A stretch of 64,000 nt of DNA, taken from the NCBI GenBank assembly GCA_026874595.1, contig CM049313.1, forward strand, positions 21,095,508 through 21,159,507. Reading direction: 5' to 3'. Position 1 is the stretch's first letter. Each line of letters starts with the position of its first letter. The notes under the pieces are model-generated. The model made no database searches. It saw only the letters and a list, made by a program, of their open reading frames with translations, and had not been told where the DNA came from. Shown here piece after piece: positions 36,301 through 48,695 of the stretch. The stretch comes from Sipunculus nudus. Lineage: Eukaryota; Annelida; Sipuncula; Golfingiida; Sipunculidae. Made by a program: the position numbers and the translations under genes.

Positions 36301-37734
36301 TTCATTGGTGGTAGCTTACACAGTAATTCGGTGCTTGCGGAAGTATACACGTTCTCCCAGTGGCGTCAAGTTAACGTCTTAATTGTTAGAGCGTTGTTAT
36401 CTTGAATTCCCATTCCCATAAAAACATTTCAAATTAATGCGCGTACGACCTTTCCCAAGCCTTTGCGGTGGAATACAGATCTCGTATCGTGACCTTTGTC
36501 CACTGAAAGACTGAATTTACAATTAATATACATGTCCATATAAAAAGTACGGGTACATAGGTCTAAAGGTAACTAAGAATTGTGTTTGCAGATGGGTACA
36601 ACAATTATTTGTGTTTCAGGAGATATGCGCTTTTCCATTGGTTTCTACTTAAAGTCTTGCTAGAGCGTTCTTATCTTGAATTCAAATTCATATCAAAAGA
36701 ATACATTTACAATAAATGTACATCCACACTTTTTTACCTAGGAATTGGCGGAGGGCTGCCCCGATTTATGACCCCCAACGAATTTCTATGGAGATCTCCT
36801 TTTTTCATGGAATTTCATGCGTGATTCTATATCGTAGGGGGATGGCCTCGATGCAAGTAAGCGTTCAGTTTGCTGCAGTATGTGCTCTCGGCTCCGGGTA
36901 CATGTCTTGGAATTTTTTTTTTTATATTTTGAAATCCGCGACCTATCGAAAAACATCATATACAGTCAATCTGTATTATAACTGACGGTGGTGGAACTAG
37001 ACTTTTGTCACGGAACTGCTCTGTGGTTTTGAACTTTCGGGAATGATGCAAAGTGTGCCCTATAGGGGGTCATTTCCGCTCTCGCAGCGCCCCCTGTCGG
37101 CAGCAACGATTGCGCACCAAGGCAAAAAGCAGTTTGTAACGCTGAATCAGGGCCTAAGGGTCTCCGTTTCTTAACATTTTCTGAGACTCAAAGAATCAAA
37201 ATGTTCAGTTGTCCCTGGAGCATCAACAAACACAATTTGGTTCTTTTAATAAAATATGTGGTAAGAAGGGTTTAAAAAATAAACGTGTGTCCTATTTTGT
37301 CTATTCCTTATTGTATAGTTCAGCGAGTCTTCATTAATCATTATATTTGGGCACCACCTGTCATATTTGTGATGAAACTGAACTGGTCTTCAAGTTCAAA
37401 ATTATGAACGGGTTGGATGAGCGGGTAAACATAAATTCCTTTCCCTAAGGTTGGCGAAGGCATACGCTCTCCTACGATCCAGGTTAATGTCTTGCACCCA
37501 GAGTTCCTGTGCCACTGGAAGTTTGATATTTGCTCTTAATTTACATATTTACATAAATACTTGGAGGTATGGGTCTGACGGTAAGGAAGATTTATGTTTG
37601 CTGTTGGTAAAAGGAACAAATCAATGTATGCAGAGATCTTGGCTCTCTGCGGAGGTCTGGGTTCTCTCCTTAATATTTCGGTAAAGGTTATAATCCGGAA
37701 TTTCCATGTACAAGAAAGACCACATTTGCCAACT
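36301..37734. repeat. region of diverged family-B-like repeats
   Basis: Two related segments (about 36330-36540 and 36590-36840) share GTTAGAGCGTTGTTATCTTG / GCTAGAGCGTTCTTATCTTG followed by GAATTC, and a third piece starts near 37450 (GGCGAAGGCATACGCTCTCC). GGCGGAGG and GGCGAAGG motifs occur at 36745 and 37454. These look like old copies of elements related to family B. A CTCF-like motif sits at 37085-37100 (minus CCGACAGGGGGCGCTG). Confidence 0.4.
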
Positions 37735-38070
37735 AGAAATCTGCATTCTTAGGAATGCAAGCCTCCGCCAGTTGAGGGTCCCTATTGTCGGATGCTCTCC
37801 AAACCATTTTTTGCTTACATGCACTTATTCGGCCCATATTCCCAGGTTCATGGATGCATTAAGTTGCTATTTACGTGTGAATATATCTTTGATGACGCTC
37901 CTGAATCCGACTCATGTAACGGACCCGCACCAAAATCTAACCGATTCTTGATTGGTCCATTCCCGAAATGCCCTTAACATTTTATGAGATTCCGTTCATA
38001 ATAGCGTGAGTTATCCTGTGAACTAACACACGAACCGGGATGAACGCATAACCTCCTGGCGGAGGCAAAA
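37735..38070 (+). repeat. dispersed repeat family B, copy 2 (longest)
   Basis: Terminal inverted motifs GCCTCCGCCAG (near 37761) and CTGGCGGAGGC (near 38055). In between are CCTATTGTCGGATGCTC, CTTGATTGGTCCATTCCCGA, AAATGCCCTTAACATTTTAT, ATTCCGTTCAT and GGGATGAACGCATA, shared in order with the copies at 6.4 and 43.6 kb. No transposase. A target duplication was not identified. Confidence 0.65.
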
Positions 38071-38589
38071 ATGTGTATATATTTCGTTCTCCTGATTCTG
38101 TGGAGGTATGCGGTCACTAGTGAAGATCTCGTGTCCTGGATATCTGTCCCGATGAAAGACCTGATTTGCTTTGAATTTATCAACTTTCTTTGATGATTGC
38201 TGTACATGGTAGCTGCTTTGGCTCTTGGGGTCAGACGTTGACCCCTGTTAGCCCAGGTATAGTCTGCTATTGAATTGCATATATTGGCAGGCGCCCACAT
38301 GAAAGACAGGCACCGATTGTTAGAGTGTTAACCTAAGTCTGTCCGTGGTCAGCGCTAGGTGATCACACCGGACGATGACCCATATATGTAGTATAGCTGA
38401 GGTCATATCAAAGCTCTTGGTATGTCGCATGTTTCTGTTTGTCAATTCTATTCTACCTCTATCTAGTTAAGGACATAATGTTCATATGCTTTAAAATCAT
38501 AAAATTCTCCATTTACAGCTGCTCATTCAATTCGCCAGTAGTTGTTTATACTCATAGTCAAAATAGAATATACTTAAAGGGAAGATTTT

Positions 38590-38732
38590 GTATGTTGGTA
38601 TATTCAGAGTGACGACTTGTATGTTGGTATATTCAGAGTGACGACTTGTATGTTGGTATATTCAGAGTGACGACTTGTATGTTGGTATATTCAGAGTGAC
38701 GACTTGTATGTTGTTATATTCAGAGTGACGAC
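38590..38732 (+). repeat. 29-bp tandem repeat, five copies
   Basis: Five head-to-tail copies of a 29-bp unit containing GTATGTTGGTATATTCAG and AGTGACGACTT. The first four are essentially identical; the fifth has GTTGTTATAT. No spacers, so not a CRISPR-like array. Near-identity implies recent expansion. Confidence 0.95.
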
Positions 38733-38857
38733 CTTGTGTAATCGTTCATCTTTAATGCTCTGTCGAGGGCAACTTTTATAAACAAGATATCACACTGGTG
38801 TTCTTAAATTTTCAGTTATATAGATTCAAGTATCCCATGACTTGCTTAGGTTATATT

Positions 38858-39739
38858 TAGTGGTGGGAGTCGGTTCCTTTTTCATAATCGATCATCGGTT
38901 TGAGCAAACCGACTGATGATCGATTATTAATCGGTTCAGACAAATATATACAATTATCAAAGAAACTATGCCTGCGTTTCCCCGGCAGGTATTCTCCTTT
39001 CGCGCACGAGTGTAACGATCTTCCACGTATATAGACACAGACTAATTTTAAGGATCACTTTAAACGATCGGCAACGTCGGGTAAAATCTTTCATAATGGA
39101 AATTAAGAGCATCTAATAATGTTAGGCCTATAGAGGGGCTATTTTTTTAGCACATGAAGGCAGATTTTACGGGCCCAGGTGCGCTTGGGGCAGATCATAC
39201 CAAAAAAAAATTGCAAACTAGACCAAAAAAGTTCTAGCTGAACTCCAAATACTCGACCGGCCGGGTTACCCCAACAAAGAATTTTTTAAGGACGGCCTGA
39301 ACAGCGGCACCTTGCATCGGTTGAATAGATTATTTCTAAGAGAATCTCGCAAAATTGGCATAGACCTGGAGAATTTATGGAGTATTTTAACGCCTTCCCG
39401 CCCATATTTTGCAATGTACATCTTGTTAGAAAACTCTCCGCCTATTCTGCAGCTCCCTGCGAGTTCAAAGATAATAAGTTTAGTAAGTCCTCTGTCCTCG
39501 CATCTACTGTGTCATATTTAGTTACATACGGAAGTTATTTGGGAACACAGACTCATTATATGAAGCGCGGAATGTGGTATAAAATGGAAGAATCATTTTT
39601 GCCTATAACTAAAAGGCATTTTTGAAAGAAAACAATCATTATTATGATTTAATCGATAGTGGTCTTTGGTAATCGAGCGCTTGAAAGTGGCAGCAAACCG
39701 ACTGACTTTAGATAAAACTCGATGAACGGCCCACCACTA
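38858..39739. mobile_element. short hAT-superfamily DNA transposon with perfect 8-bp TSD
   Basis: The 882-bp element starts TAGTGGTGGG and ends CCCACCACTA, a perfect 10-bp terminal inverted repeat. It is flanked on both sides by the identical octamer GTTATATT (38850-38857 and 39740-39747). An 8-bp duplication plus this terminus type is diagnostic of the hAT superfamily. Just inside the left end lies an imperfect palindrome, ATAATCGATCATCGG then TTTGAGCAAACCG then ATGATCGATTAT (38885-38928). Subterminal CGGTT/AACCG motifs occur at both ends. Small open frames (39312-39625, overlapping) might be remnants of a transposase but carry no recognisable catalytic or dimerisation motif. The element is therefore called non-autonomous. 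Confidence 0.85.
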
Positions 39740-39757
39740 GTTATATTGGTTTGGGAT

Positions 39758-40022
39758 CATTCATTCATCCATTTATTCTTTCGTTCGTTCATTCTTTCAT
39801 TTGTTCGTTCATTCATTTATTCATTCATTTATTCATTCATTCAATTTTTCATTGATTCATTCGTTTTTTTTATTCATTTATTTATTTATTCATTCGTTCG
39901 TTCGTTCATTCTTTCATTCATTCATTAATTCATTCATCCATTTAATATATCATCATTTATTCATTCATTCATTTAATGAATCTTCATTCGTTCACTCATT
40001 CGTTCATTCATTCATTTGTTGA
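39758..40022. repeat. (TTCA)n tetranucleotide array
   Basis: About 265 bp of TTCATTCATT/TTCGTTCATT, beginning 18 bp after the hAT element. Predicted proteins of the type SFIHSFIH are artefacts of the repeat. Confidence 0.95.
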
Positions 40023-40362
40023 TTCACTTCACAGGAATGTGGATAAAGTAGGTTAAATATAAAGGAATACACCTTAACACTAAACTCTTAGGTTACAGGA
40101 TCCGCTTTAAATAGCAACTAATCAATCAGGGTGGGTGCTGTAATGAATATTCATCTTAGAAAAGCGAATAAAAAAGGTAAATGCCAAACACGTGACTTAA
40201 GTTTTGCTGATGAGGTTAAAGATCTGATCGTGGGAAGTGGCGACACATTAGCAAGGAAACTGTAACAATGATAGGCGACAAATATCATCATAAAGGTGTG
40301 AGATCAGCACACGCCTACGTCATAATTACCAATTAATGTACACTGACAAAATATCCCAACAT

Positions 40363-40365
<3 letters not shown>

Positions 40366-40401
<36 letters not shown>

Positions 40402-40406
40402 ATATC

Positions 40407-40455
<49 letters not shown>
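40366..40455. repeat. (AT)n array flanking a MITE
   Basis: AT repeats with a few TATC interruptions, continuing at 40640 on the other side of the MITE. Confidence 0.95.
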
Positions 40456-40458
<3 letters not shown>

Positions 40459-40636
40459 GGGCGGATCCAGGGTTTTGAAAAAGGGAGGGTGATGCCAAGG
40501 AAGACTGAGAGAAAACCTAAAAAATGTCCTCTGGTCCGGTAAGGTGGGGGTCAGGGTCACAAATTTGGTTTGAAACCCTAAAAAAGGTTTTTTGTCTCCA
40601 AGGGGGGGGGGGGGGTCAGAACCCCCGGATCCGCCA

Positions 40637-40639
<3 letters not shown>
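40456..40639 (+). mobile_element. hAT-type MITE inserted in an (AT)n array
   Basis: 184 bp with ends CAGGGGCGGATCC and GGATCCGCCACTG (13-bp inverted repeats, one mismatch). Internal blocks TGTCCTCTGGTCCGG and CCTAAAAAAGGTTTTTTGTC correspond to those in the copy at 33.8 kb. The AT array continues on both sides, so the target duplication is hidden in the dinucleotide repeat. Open frames crossing it are not genes. Confidence 0.85.
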
Positions 40640-41004
<365 letters not shown>

Positions 41005-41010
41005 ATCATC

Positions 41011-41230
41011 ACAATACACAATACATCAATACGTATATCAAACAAGGACCTCTTAAATGTCAGTAACAGAACATATCTTACTGTAACAATGGGATACTGT
41101 TGTACACATTATGTGTATACACAATACACAATACATCAATACGTATATTAAACAAGGACCTCTTAAATGCCAGTAACAGAACATATCTTACTGTAACACT
41201 GGGATACTGTTGTACACATTATGTGTATAC
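41011..41230. repeat. tandem duplication, 110-bp unit
   Basis: Two nearly identical 110-bp copies (41011-41120 and 41121-41230), each holding ACAATACACAATACATC, CAAGGACCTCTTAAATG and ACACATTATGTGTATAC. Only three or so differences, so the duplication is recent. Confidence 0.95.
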
Positions 41231-41649
41231 ATGTAAGCTTATTAATACAAGCGGAAACTCCGGAGAGTCCAGGTCTACCGGCCCGTGGTAGATGTCTCTT
41301 GTCCCGGATTAAAACAGGCGCCCTCTGTACCAGAGCAAGCCCAGCTAAAACTCTCTGACAATATAGCTTCACTGTACAGATCTGACAGCGTTCTTAGATA
41401 CAGCTACAATTGTTAAAACCAGGTTAGCTTAAGAAAGGAATAATAACCACCAGCTGCATCGGAATTTGGACAAATCCGATCACCGGAAAACTTAATACTA
41501 AATACATTAATGTTGGGATATGACATAGTTATGGTGATATTTATAAGGTATATAATGAATAGTACCATTCATCGTAGTAGGTCTTAAATCCAGCTATTAA
41601 GTTACCGTTTCTATAGAATTTATGTGATCCCTGTGTTATTCTGCGTACA
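41231..41649. other. no recognisable feature
   Basis: A slightly GC-richer start (41250-41350) followed by AT-rich sequence; nothing supported. Confidence 0.4.
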
Positions 41650-42030
41650 TATTAATGAACTTTAGGAAATTCCGGTTTAGAAAAGTTTCTTTTTATTTAA
41701 TGACGCCTCTGTGACGGAAGCATTAGCTTGTTTATTCACATGCGCTAATGTTGAAAAACAGAAAAAAAACATGTGTTCTAATGTGGGTAGTTGTGTGCAG
41801 AAGCTGAGAGATCACAACAGTATATTATAAAATGCTCTTTGCCATCATATGTCATTGTTGAATGTATCTGGATTATTTTGACCCCCCCCCCCATTATTTT
41901 AAATATGTTGTGACATACATAAAATGAACAAATCATAAGTATAAGGTTTGATCGGTGGTTATGGTCTATTTTTATAAAATTTTCGAATTTAGTTTATAAG
42001 CATCGGATATCGAAATAGTCCCCCATTGTA
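41650..42030 (+). repeat. dispersed repeat family A, copy 4
   Basis: Ordered blocks match copy 2: AGGAAATTCCGGTTTAG, TGTGACGGAAGCATTAGCTT, GCTAATGTTGAAAAACA, TCATTGTTGAATGTATCTGG, ACATAAAATGAACAAATCAT and the terminal CATCGGATATCGAAATAGTC. More diverged than copy 2. Confidence 0.6.
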
Positions 42031-43204
42031 ATGCTGGGCACATAAAAGGAAGTTACGGTATGCAGTCATGGAAATTATCGCCTGCATGTAAATTTCGTAT
42101 GGAGACGTTGCTTTGCGAAATTTGTATACATGCTATGCACTTGACCACGGCAGCATGTGTCCCGAATGTCCCTATTAGCAAGGTGTCCATGCTGCGAGTA
42201 CTGGCTTGTTTTAAGAAGAAAAAAAATCTTTCAAGGTAAACGTCAATATCATACATAATGTTTGCATGATCAATTGAAATTCACAACTGCTCAGCTGGCT
42301 TCAAGGTTTCCAAGGCCAAAGTACAATACTTCATAATACACAGTCCTCAATATTCCAATGCAAAATTCCAATCGTATACTCACTTTAATGTTGGCTGTTA
42401 CACATTTTTATTGATATGCAGATGAACAGATGAACGGAGAGACAGTCTAGCAAACAAATTAGTTGAATTTTTGCTCGTTGTCGAAGCTGTTGGTAAAAGT
42501 AACATACTTAACACAGAAGCGATAGAATTGAGGAGGCATTTTTCATTACATGAATTTGCATAAACTCTAAATAATCAAGAAATTGGTCAGAGGCCACAGC
42601 CTCTCTAATCAAACTACATAGTAAATGTTTGTCACGGTTCAAATCACTGGTAAGCTCTATAAAACTGGCACTAGGTCTTAACAGGGACGTAAGAAAAGGA
42701 AAGGTAGCCTCTGCATATTAAAAAAAAAACACGTGATAGGCATCCACATGACCCCCTTCTGGTGTTATCCTATATAAAACCATCTACACAATTCCGATTG
42801 AATCTGTCCAGAACTCCTTTGCGTAAATTAACTGACAGACAAACCAGATAACCTCAGGTAATACATGGCTGAGGTGTGATAACCTCCTGGCTTATGACCA
42901 TCTACAACTTTAGTAATATTATCAAACACTAAGGCTGTACTGAGAGCTTAATTGGCGTTCCATGTACCATTTATTTTTGGTATTTTCTTAAAGAAGAAGA
43001 GGATGAAAACCCAGCACATGACGATTGTAATACGAGATCTATATTGATAATATACAATCTGTGGTAATAAGAGTTGACAGGAGATGCCTTGGAAGCAGAG
43101 TGATATAACCAGATTCAACATGGTCCAATTTGGAATAATGGCTGCTGCTTATTTATTGAAACAGCTAGTAATATTAAAAAGTATATTAAGAAGTAAACAT
43201 ATCT
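42031..43204. other. no recognisable gene
   Basis: AT-rich with chance open frames only; GATGAACAGATGAACGGA-type simple sequence at about 42421. Confidence 0.4.
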
Positions 43205-43231
43205 AAATATATATGTATATATATATATATC

Positions 43232-43315
<84 letters not shown>
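43205..43315. repeat. long (AT)n microsatellite
   Basis: About 110 bp of AT repeat with TCTAA and TGTA interruptions at its left end; produces spurious YIYI peptides. Confidence 0.97.
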
Positions 43316-43317
<2 letters not shown>

Positions 43318-43627
43318 TAAAGTCGTTGGGCCCAACACCCTCCGCCAGGATTTTGTGATCAAACTTATATGCATGGTACACAGAAAATATGTATCACTGT
43401 TCACCAACGCCATAGTTGGATCAGAGGTTAACTCAAGAACAAATGCGCCCCTAATACCCGTGAATGACTCTTATGCTCAGTCGGACAAAACGATGTCCCG
43501 CTATCACCATGGTTACACATTGTAGTAAAAACACATCATGCTGGTCCAGATTACCTCCATTACTTTCGCAGGATGCAACTTCCCATTGAAATGTATTCCC
43601 TGCAACAAAAGTTCGATATGAAACTAG

Positions 43628-43905
43628 TAATCTGCATTCTAAGGAATCATGCCTCTGCCATGTGAGGGCTCTTATTGTGAGATGCTCCGAAATTCTGTCC
43701 ATATTCTGACGTCAATGAATCCGGATCACCTGCTGGATCCACACCAAATCTAATCGATTCTTCATTGATCCATTCCCGAAATGAAAAATTGAAAAAAAAT
43801 TCTTGAAATTCCGTTCATGACTGTGTGAGTTGTATTGTGATCAAACACACCCACCCACATGCACAAACAAACACACACACGGATGGGGATGAACGCATAC
43901 TCTGC
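43628..43905 (+). repeat. dispersed repeat family B, copy 3
   Basis: Shares CTGCATTCTAAGGAATCATG, GCCTCTGCCATGTGAGGG, TTCATTGATCCATTCCCGA, AAATTCCGTTCATGACTG and GGGGATGAACGCATAC with the other copies, in order. The right terminal motif is degenerate (CTCTGCCACC). Confidence 0.6.
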
Positions 43906-44844
43906 CACCATAGAATAAGGAAAATTTAAAAGTGTAATATAATATTATTATATAGAAAATTTAGAAAAAAATCATTGAACATTTAATTCAATAACCAGCA
44001 TTACCCCCTGAGAAAGCTCCGAAAATTTAATATTCTTAATACATTAGAAGAATGAATAACTGATTTATGTGTTACTTTTCATGGAGATGGGGTTCGGGTA
44101 GGGTTGGAGTACTTCTCGGCTGTCTCTCACCTTTAACATGGTGCCGGCAGACAGCCTCTGTCAACATTAGGGCGTCACTGTGACTTCCTCGCTATGCACG
44201 GTCACTTCCAACTACACAGGTAGCAAAGCATTGTTGTCCAACCTACGCTACATTCCGCAAGTATTGTGGAATATGTGTGTGTCACAGGTGACGACTATAC
44301 AAACAGTTAAAACACACATATATACACAGACAGACTGCTTACTCCTGCCACTGAGTACCATCAATTCCTAATGTTAAGTACTAATTAACTTAATTAACTT
44401 TATTAACTAATTATTTTTTCTATCGGGCCAGTGATTGTATAAAGACTGTTTTGGAAAAAAAAAATAATTTAAACTTACGTGCATTAATAATGTGTATCGA
44501 TTTCCCTTATGTGACATTTCCTTCAAGTACGCCTTATCAGTAAGAGACTCACCAAAGGTTACTTTAAAGATTAACGTTAAGATTAAGATTAAGTTAATGC
44601 TCCCTTTTTGGCGTAGTAGGCCATATCAGGTGGCGTATAAAATCTTCCATATGCTCTTGAAATCAGTTTTAACCCCGATTTTCATATTCTTACTCACATA
44701 TTGGTATACCAGCAATAGTATATACCAATTAGAGTTATGGATATTTATACTAAAGTAACAGTGACTTAAAGGGTCCGCGATAACAGGTCTTTTAGTAAGC
44801 CATATCAGAGCCTACAAACTCACACGTTTACTCACAAACAAACA

Positions 44845-44893
<49 letters not shown>

Positions 44894-45019
44894 GTATATA
44901 TATATTGTCAATGTGACACAATAAAATATATACAACTAAGTATAAGGATATAAAACATAAGGTTTTATGTTAATTTCAAATCAGGCTTAGATATATCATT
45001 TCATAAACTCCGAAGTGAA

Positions 45020-45063
<44 letters not shown>

Positions 45064-45469
45064 AGAGAGAGAGAGAGAAAGAGAGATAGAGTAACAAATT
45101 ATAAATATCACCTTATAAATTGTCGGAGTTTGAGCATTGTTCTACATCAACATTCCTTTCCCGCTAGTCGCCTGTGACGTCATTCGTTGTACTCGAAACA
45201 GGCCGTCCACCACATGAAACAGTCTGGGAATTTACACGCAACGGCTGTGGCATGTGACGTCAGAGGCGTAACACTGTAACGAATAAACATCACCGGGATA
45301 ACACATACCTTTACATTGATGAAAAATATGGTTAACTAAATCAAGTCTGTTGATCACCTTCAAGTGCATGCATTAAATTCCTCCTTGACATTAAATGTAT
45401 TCATGTAGGTACACAATCACTTAGTACACGTCAGTATTAGTGGCTGTATCATTTTAATAAATGGAAATG
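43906..45469. other. no gene; two microsatellites
   Basis: (AT)n at 44847-44906 and at 45021-45061, the latter followed by (GA)n to about 45090. A short TTAAGATTAAGATTAAG-type repeat lies near 44575. Nothing else supported. Confidence 0.5.
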
Positions 45470-45870
45470 GGGCTGTTCCGATACCTGACATCTAATATCT
45501 GCCATCTAATGTCTAAAGGTACTGCCTTGAACATTTGTATAAAAATTGACAAGAATCCCACAGCACACAAGCTGTTCGTTTTCTTAATATCCACGTGGGG
45601 GCGCGCTAAAATAGCCAAAACACAGTTAACATACATGGACATCTGGTTTTAGGTTAAATGTACCACAGTTTTGCCAAAGGTGTTTGCAACTAATAACTTT
45701 GCAATTTCCGCACACATGCAATGGGGAAACTTAGGTCACATGTTTTTCTGTTTGTCATTTTTGGCACAAGTAAAATGTTTACGGACAACTTGTAGATAAT
45801 CAAGCTCATATATCCATCACACAGGCTTCATGAGAACTGTTATTAATTAAAATTATCTAATATAAATTAA
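45470..45870 (-). repeat. dispersed repeat family A, copy 5
   Basis: Minus-strand copy: backward it runs from GTTCTCATGAAGCCTGTGTG and ATGGATATATGAGCTTG through AAGAAAACGAACAGCTTGTG to the terminal AGGTATCGGAACAGCCCCAT. It matches the block order of copy 3. Confidence 0.6.
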
Positions 45871-48465
45871 ATTTTATGCAGTGTAAGCCGAAAATAACAT
45901 AGATTTACAGAAAAGATACGTGAATTGCTAGCTTTAAAGACAAAAGTGAAAAACGACTGAATAATCACTTTGCATCTGCAATTCCAAAATATTTTAAACT
46001 GCTGATTTCTCTTTTGCTTGCAGAGGATGTGTGATGACAGCTGTTTGTCTATCGGTCTGTTTGCCCAAAGAGTGTCTCCAAACGATATAACCTTTTGTGA
46101 AATGGTTGTTCATGGGGCAGTTGGTAATATTTTGTGGCTGGTAAATTAAATCTTTGGGTGGGTCATGATTATCCTCTGATTGTGTGCCCACACAATATTT
46201 CATCATCATAACTTCTTCATTGATTTCAATGAAATTTTATGAAAGGTTCGGGTGGGTCTGGAATGCGGATCTAGTTTTTGGCGGAGGCATGCGCCCTCTG
46301 GGTGTTTTCTAATTAGATACATTTAACACAAACAAGCAGAAAAACAGACATATGTTGGTATCTCACTTGTAAATTTATAATAGGTTTTATCCATTATTGC
46401 CCATAAATATATCAAAGCAAGTTCCTCACAATGTCAGTGTCAATTGAAATCAGTGTTCAGGTTGTAAATCTACAACCAACAGTCCTGTTCACAAGTCCTG
46501 TTGTGATAGTCATTAGCCAAGGGGCTATAATTTTTTTAATCAACGGTAACACGGGGCATTATATAACGGGTTAATAGGTTGTAGTTTCTTTCAATGATAT
46601 ATATCCCCTTTTCCATTTTATTAATATATTTATCATTTATTTCCTGCACTTCAGGCTTGATATTTCCTGTAAAACATGTTTTTAAATGATATTCCTCTTT
46701 ACCAAACAAAATACTTTATAACAGATTACATTTATGCACATACATATAAATCACCATGATACTCTTTATGCTTGGCATTATGCCCATGTTGTATGTAAAG
46801 AAAGGCCCCGTGTTACTTAATATATTCTTGGATCTCAGGTTTTATTTCATTTAGGTAAAAGAATAATGGTAGAAATCTGTTAAAACATTAGTGCAAATTT
46901 AGTTTAATGAAATTGCCGTCTCTGAAGGGATTCAAAACGTGGACGTTCAGCTCCGGAGACCAACAATAAGCCGCGTCCGACTTGTATTACATCGACCTTG
47001 TGGAATCAATGTAGCTCTATCCAGGAAGCAATGTTATAATTATCTATCTCATTGCGCATTTAACTTGGGAACGTTGCCAAAGCTGCCATAAAAGCTGCTC
47101 AGTTTCAACATGTATTTGTATCGCATTCCTGTCTTATATTGACATGAAGGTTTACTGTCGCCTACACAATATAATTATCCCTTTCAGTCCTGGCCTGAAA
47201 ACGTCGCCTACAATATTTGTCCCCACCTTAAGCGTACCTTCGCACTCACTTGACATTCCATTGAAATCAAAATCGAAACTAAATAAACTATGCTTTACAG
47301 TCTATCTTTTGACAAGCCCTCTGCAAGTATTATTTGAATTATGCGAACCCCTATAAGTCTTGGTGAATATAATGAAATACGCTAAATAACAGAATATATT
47401 AATAAATAGTTCTGATAAAGTAACATCTGTGTTCCGTCCTCCTGTATACCCCCTCCCGAAATACTATATTAGTAACTAAAATCGTTTTTTATGATTAATT
47501 TCAAATAATAATTATGATAAATTTTGTTTAAGAAATCAACATCATTTATTCAAATAAACTTATGCAAATAAAAAAGTTGGTCATAACCAGAAATGGGTTA
47601 AATAAAAAACTAGCCAAGTTGGTTTGTAAAATACACATGTGGGGGCAGCACCTGCAGGAAAACTATCACCGAGTGGAGGTGTCTGTAACTTTAGGTTCAA
47701 TGACCATAAATCCACTTTCAAACACCAGTTTTCTGCTTGGCTCTGTGTTCTATATATTCTGTCATTTGTATGCTGCCATGAACAAAAATATATACCAGTT
47801 CTTGTGACGTTTCAGTCAGTTCCGTCAACGGGCTGTTATTTATCAAACTGTCAACATAATAGTAAATAAATATGGTCATGGGTTTTTACCTCAGATTTGT
47901 AAACATGCCATGACCCCAGTTACCTTGGTGAGTTTTCAGCTGGTAAATAGGGTTCTTTATATTCAGACAGACAACAATAACTATATGTTTCTTATACGAA
48001 TGTATTTCTTGGATATTATTCATTATTGGCGACGTTATGCATGTAACTTATTTTACGTTTACAATACTGAATGAATTTACATTGAAACTCAATGTAGTTA
48101 TGTATTATATTGCTGCAATATTTTGTTAATTATTTGATATTAATGATTTATATTATATTAAATAGAATATTTTGACAATTTCAGTTGTTTGTTGTTGCTG
48201 TTATATTTAAATCCCAGCTTTTTAAATAACCTCAACTGTATACATGAAAAATTAAACTCGATGAATCAATACGTTTTCAGTTATTATTTGTTCTCTAAGA
48301 TAAGTATGATATAAAAGATCATAAACTGTGTGTATATTTGATGTATACTTTTTGTCTAAGTGATTTGCATGCATTGTTTCAGCTTTGGATTTTTAAAATA
48401 AATTATGTATTTTTGCATTTTTTGAATCTTCAGTATATCAAGAAATAAATTTGTTATCGGATTCT
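45871..48465. other. no recognisable gene
   Basis: AT-rich. A fragment at about 46235-46310 (GGTTCGGGTGGGTCTGGAAT, then GGCGGAGGCATGCGCCCTCT) belongs to the family-B-like repeats; the open frame at 45994-46209 overlaps the same element. Nothing else supported. Confidence 0.4.
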
Positions 48466-48469
48466 GTTG

Positions 48470-48695
48470 TGTGGATAAAACGCAGGACTCAAAACCGGGA
48501 GATCGTGAGTTCCAGTCTCAGCCTGGGTGCATGTGAAGCAGTAACCAGGCCTGGTATCACCAGGATATAACACGAGACGAATCGTGTGTTACTGCCCTGT
48601 CACGCAGTCCGAATCTTGAAAAAAAAATCCTGCAGATGTACATATATTTAGTTTAGCTAGCATTGTAAAAATGTTGGTGGTTACCTCCAACAAAA
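48470..48695 (+). repeat. SINE-like family C, copy 3, with tRNA-Leu-like head
   Basis: The first 60 bp look like a decayed tRNA: GTGTGGATAAAACGCAGGAC (box A region, near 48469-48488), an anticodon loop reading GGACTCAAAACC, and GAGTTCCAGTCTC (box B region, near 48508). The body then has CACCAGGATATAACACGAG, GTGTTACTGCCCTGTCACGC, CTGCAGATGTACATATATTT and AGCTAGCATT, the same order as copy 2. Confidence 0.7.

Noticed and set aside
37974-38300. 108-codon minus-strand frame as a gene
   Set aside because: Half of it overlaps family B copy 2, and the rest has no recognisable similarity.
38590-38732. CRISPR-like array
   Set aside because: Units are directly adjacent without spacers, and the genome is clearly eukaryotic.
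39722-40022. Open frames encoding SFIHSFIH-type peptides
   Set aside because: Product of the (TTCA)n array.
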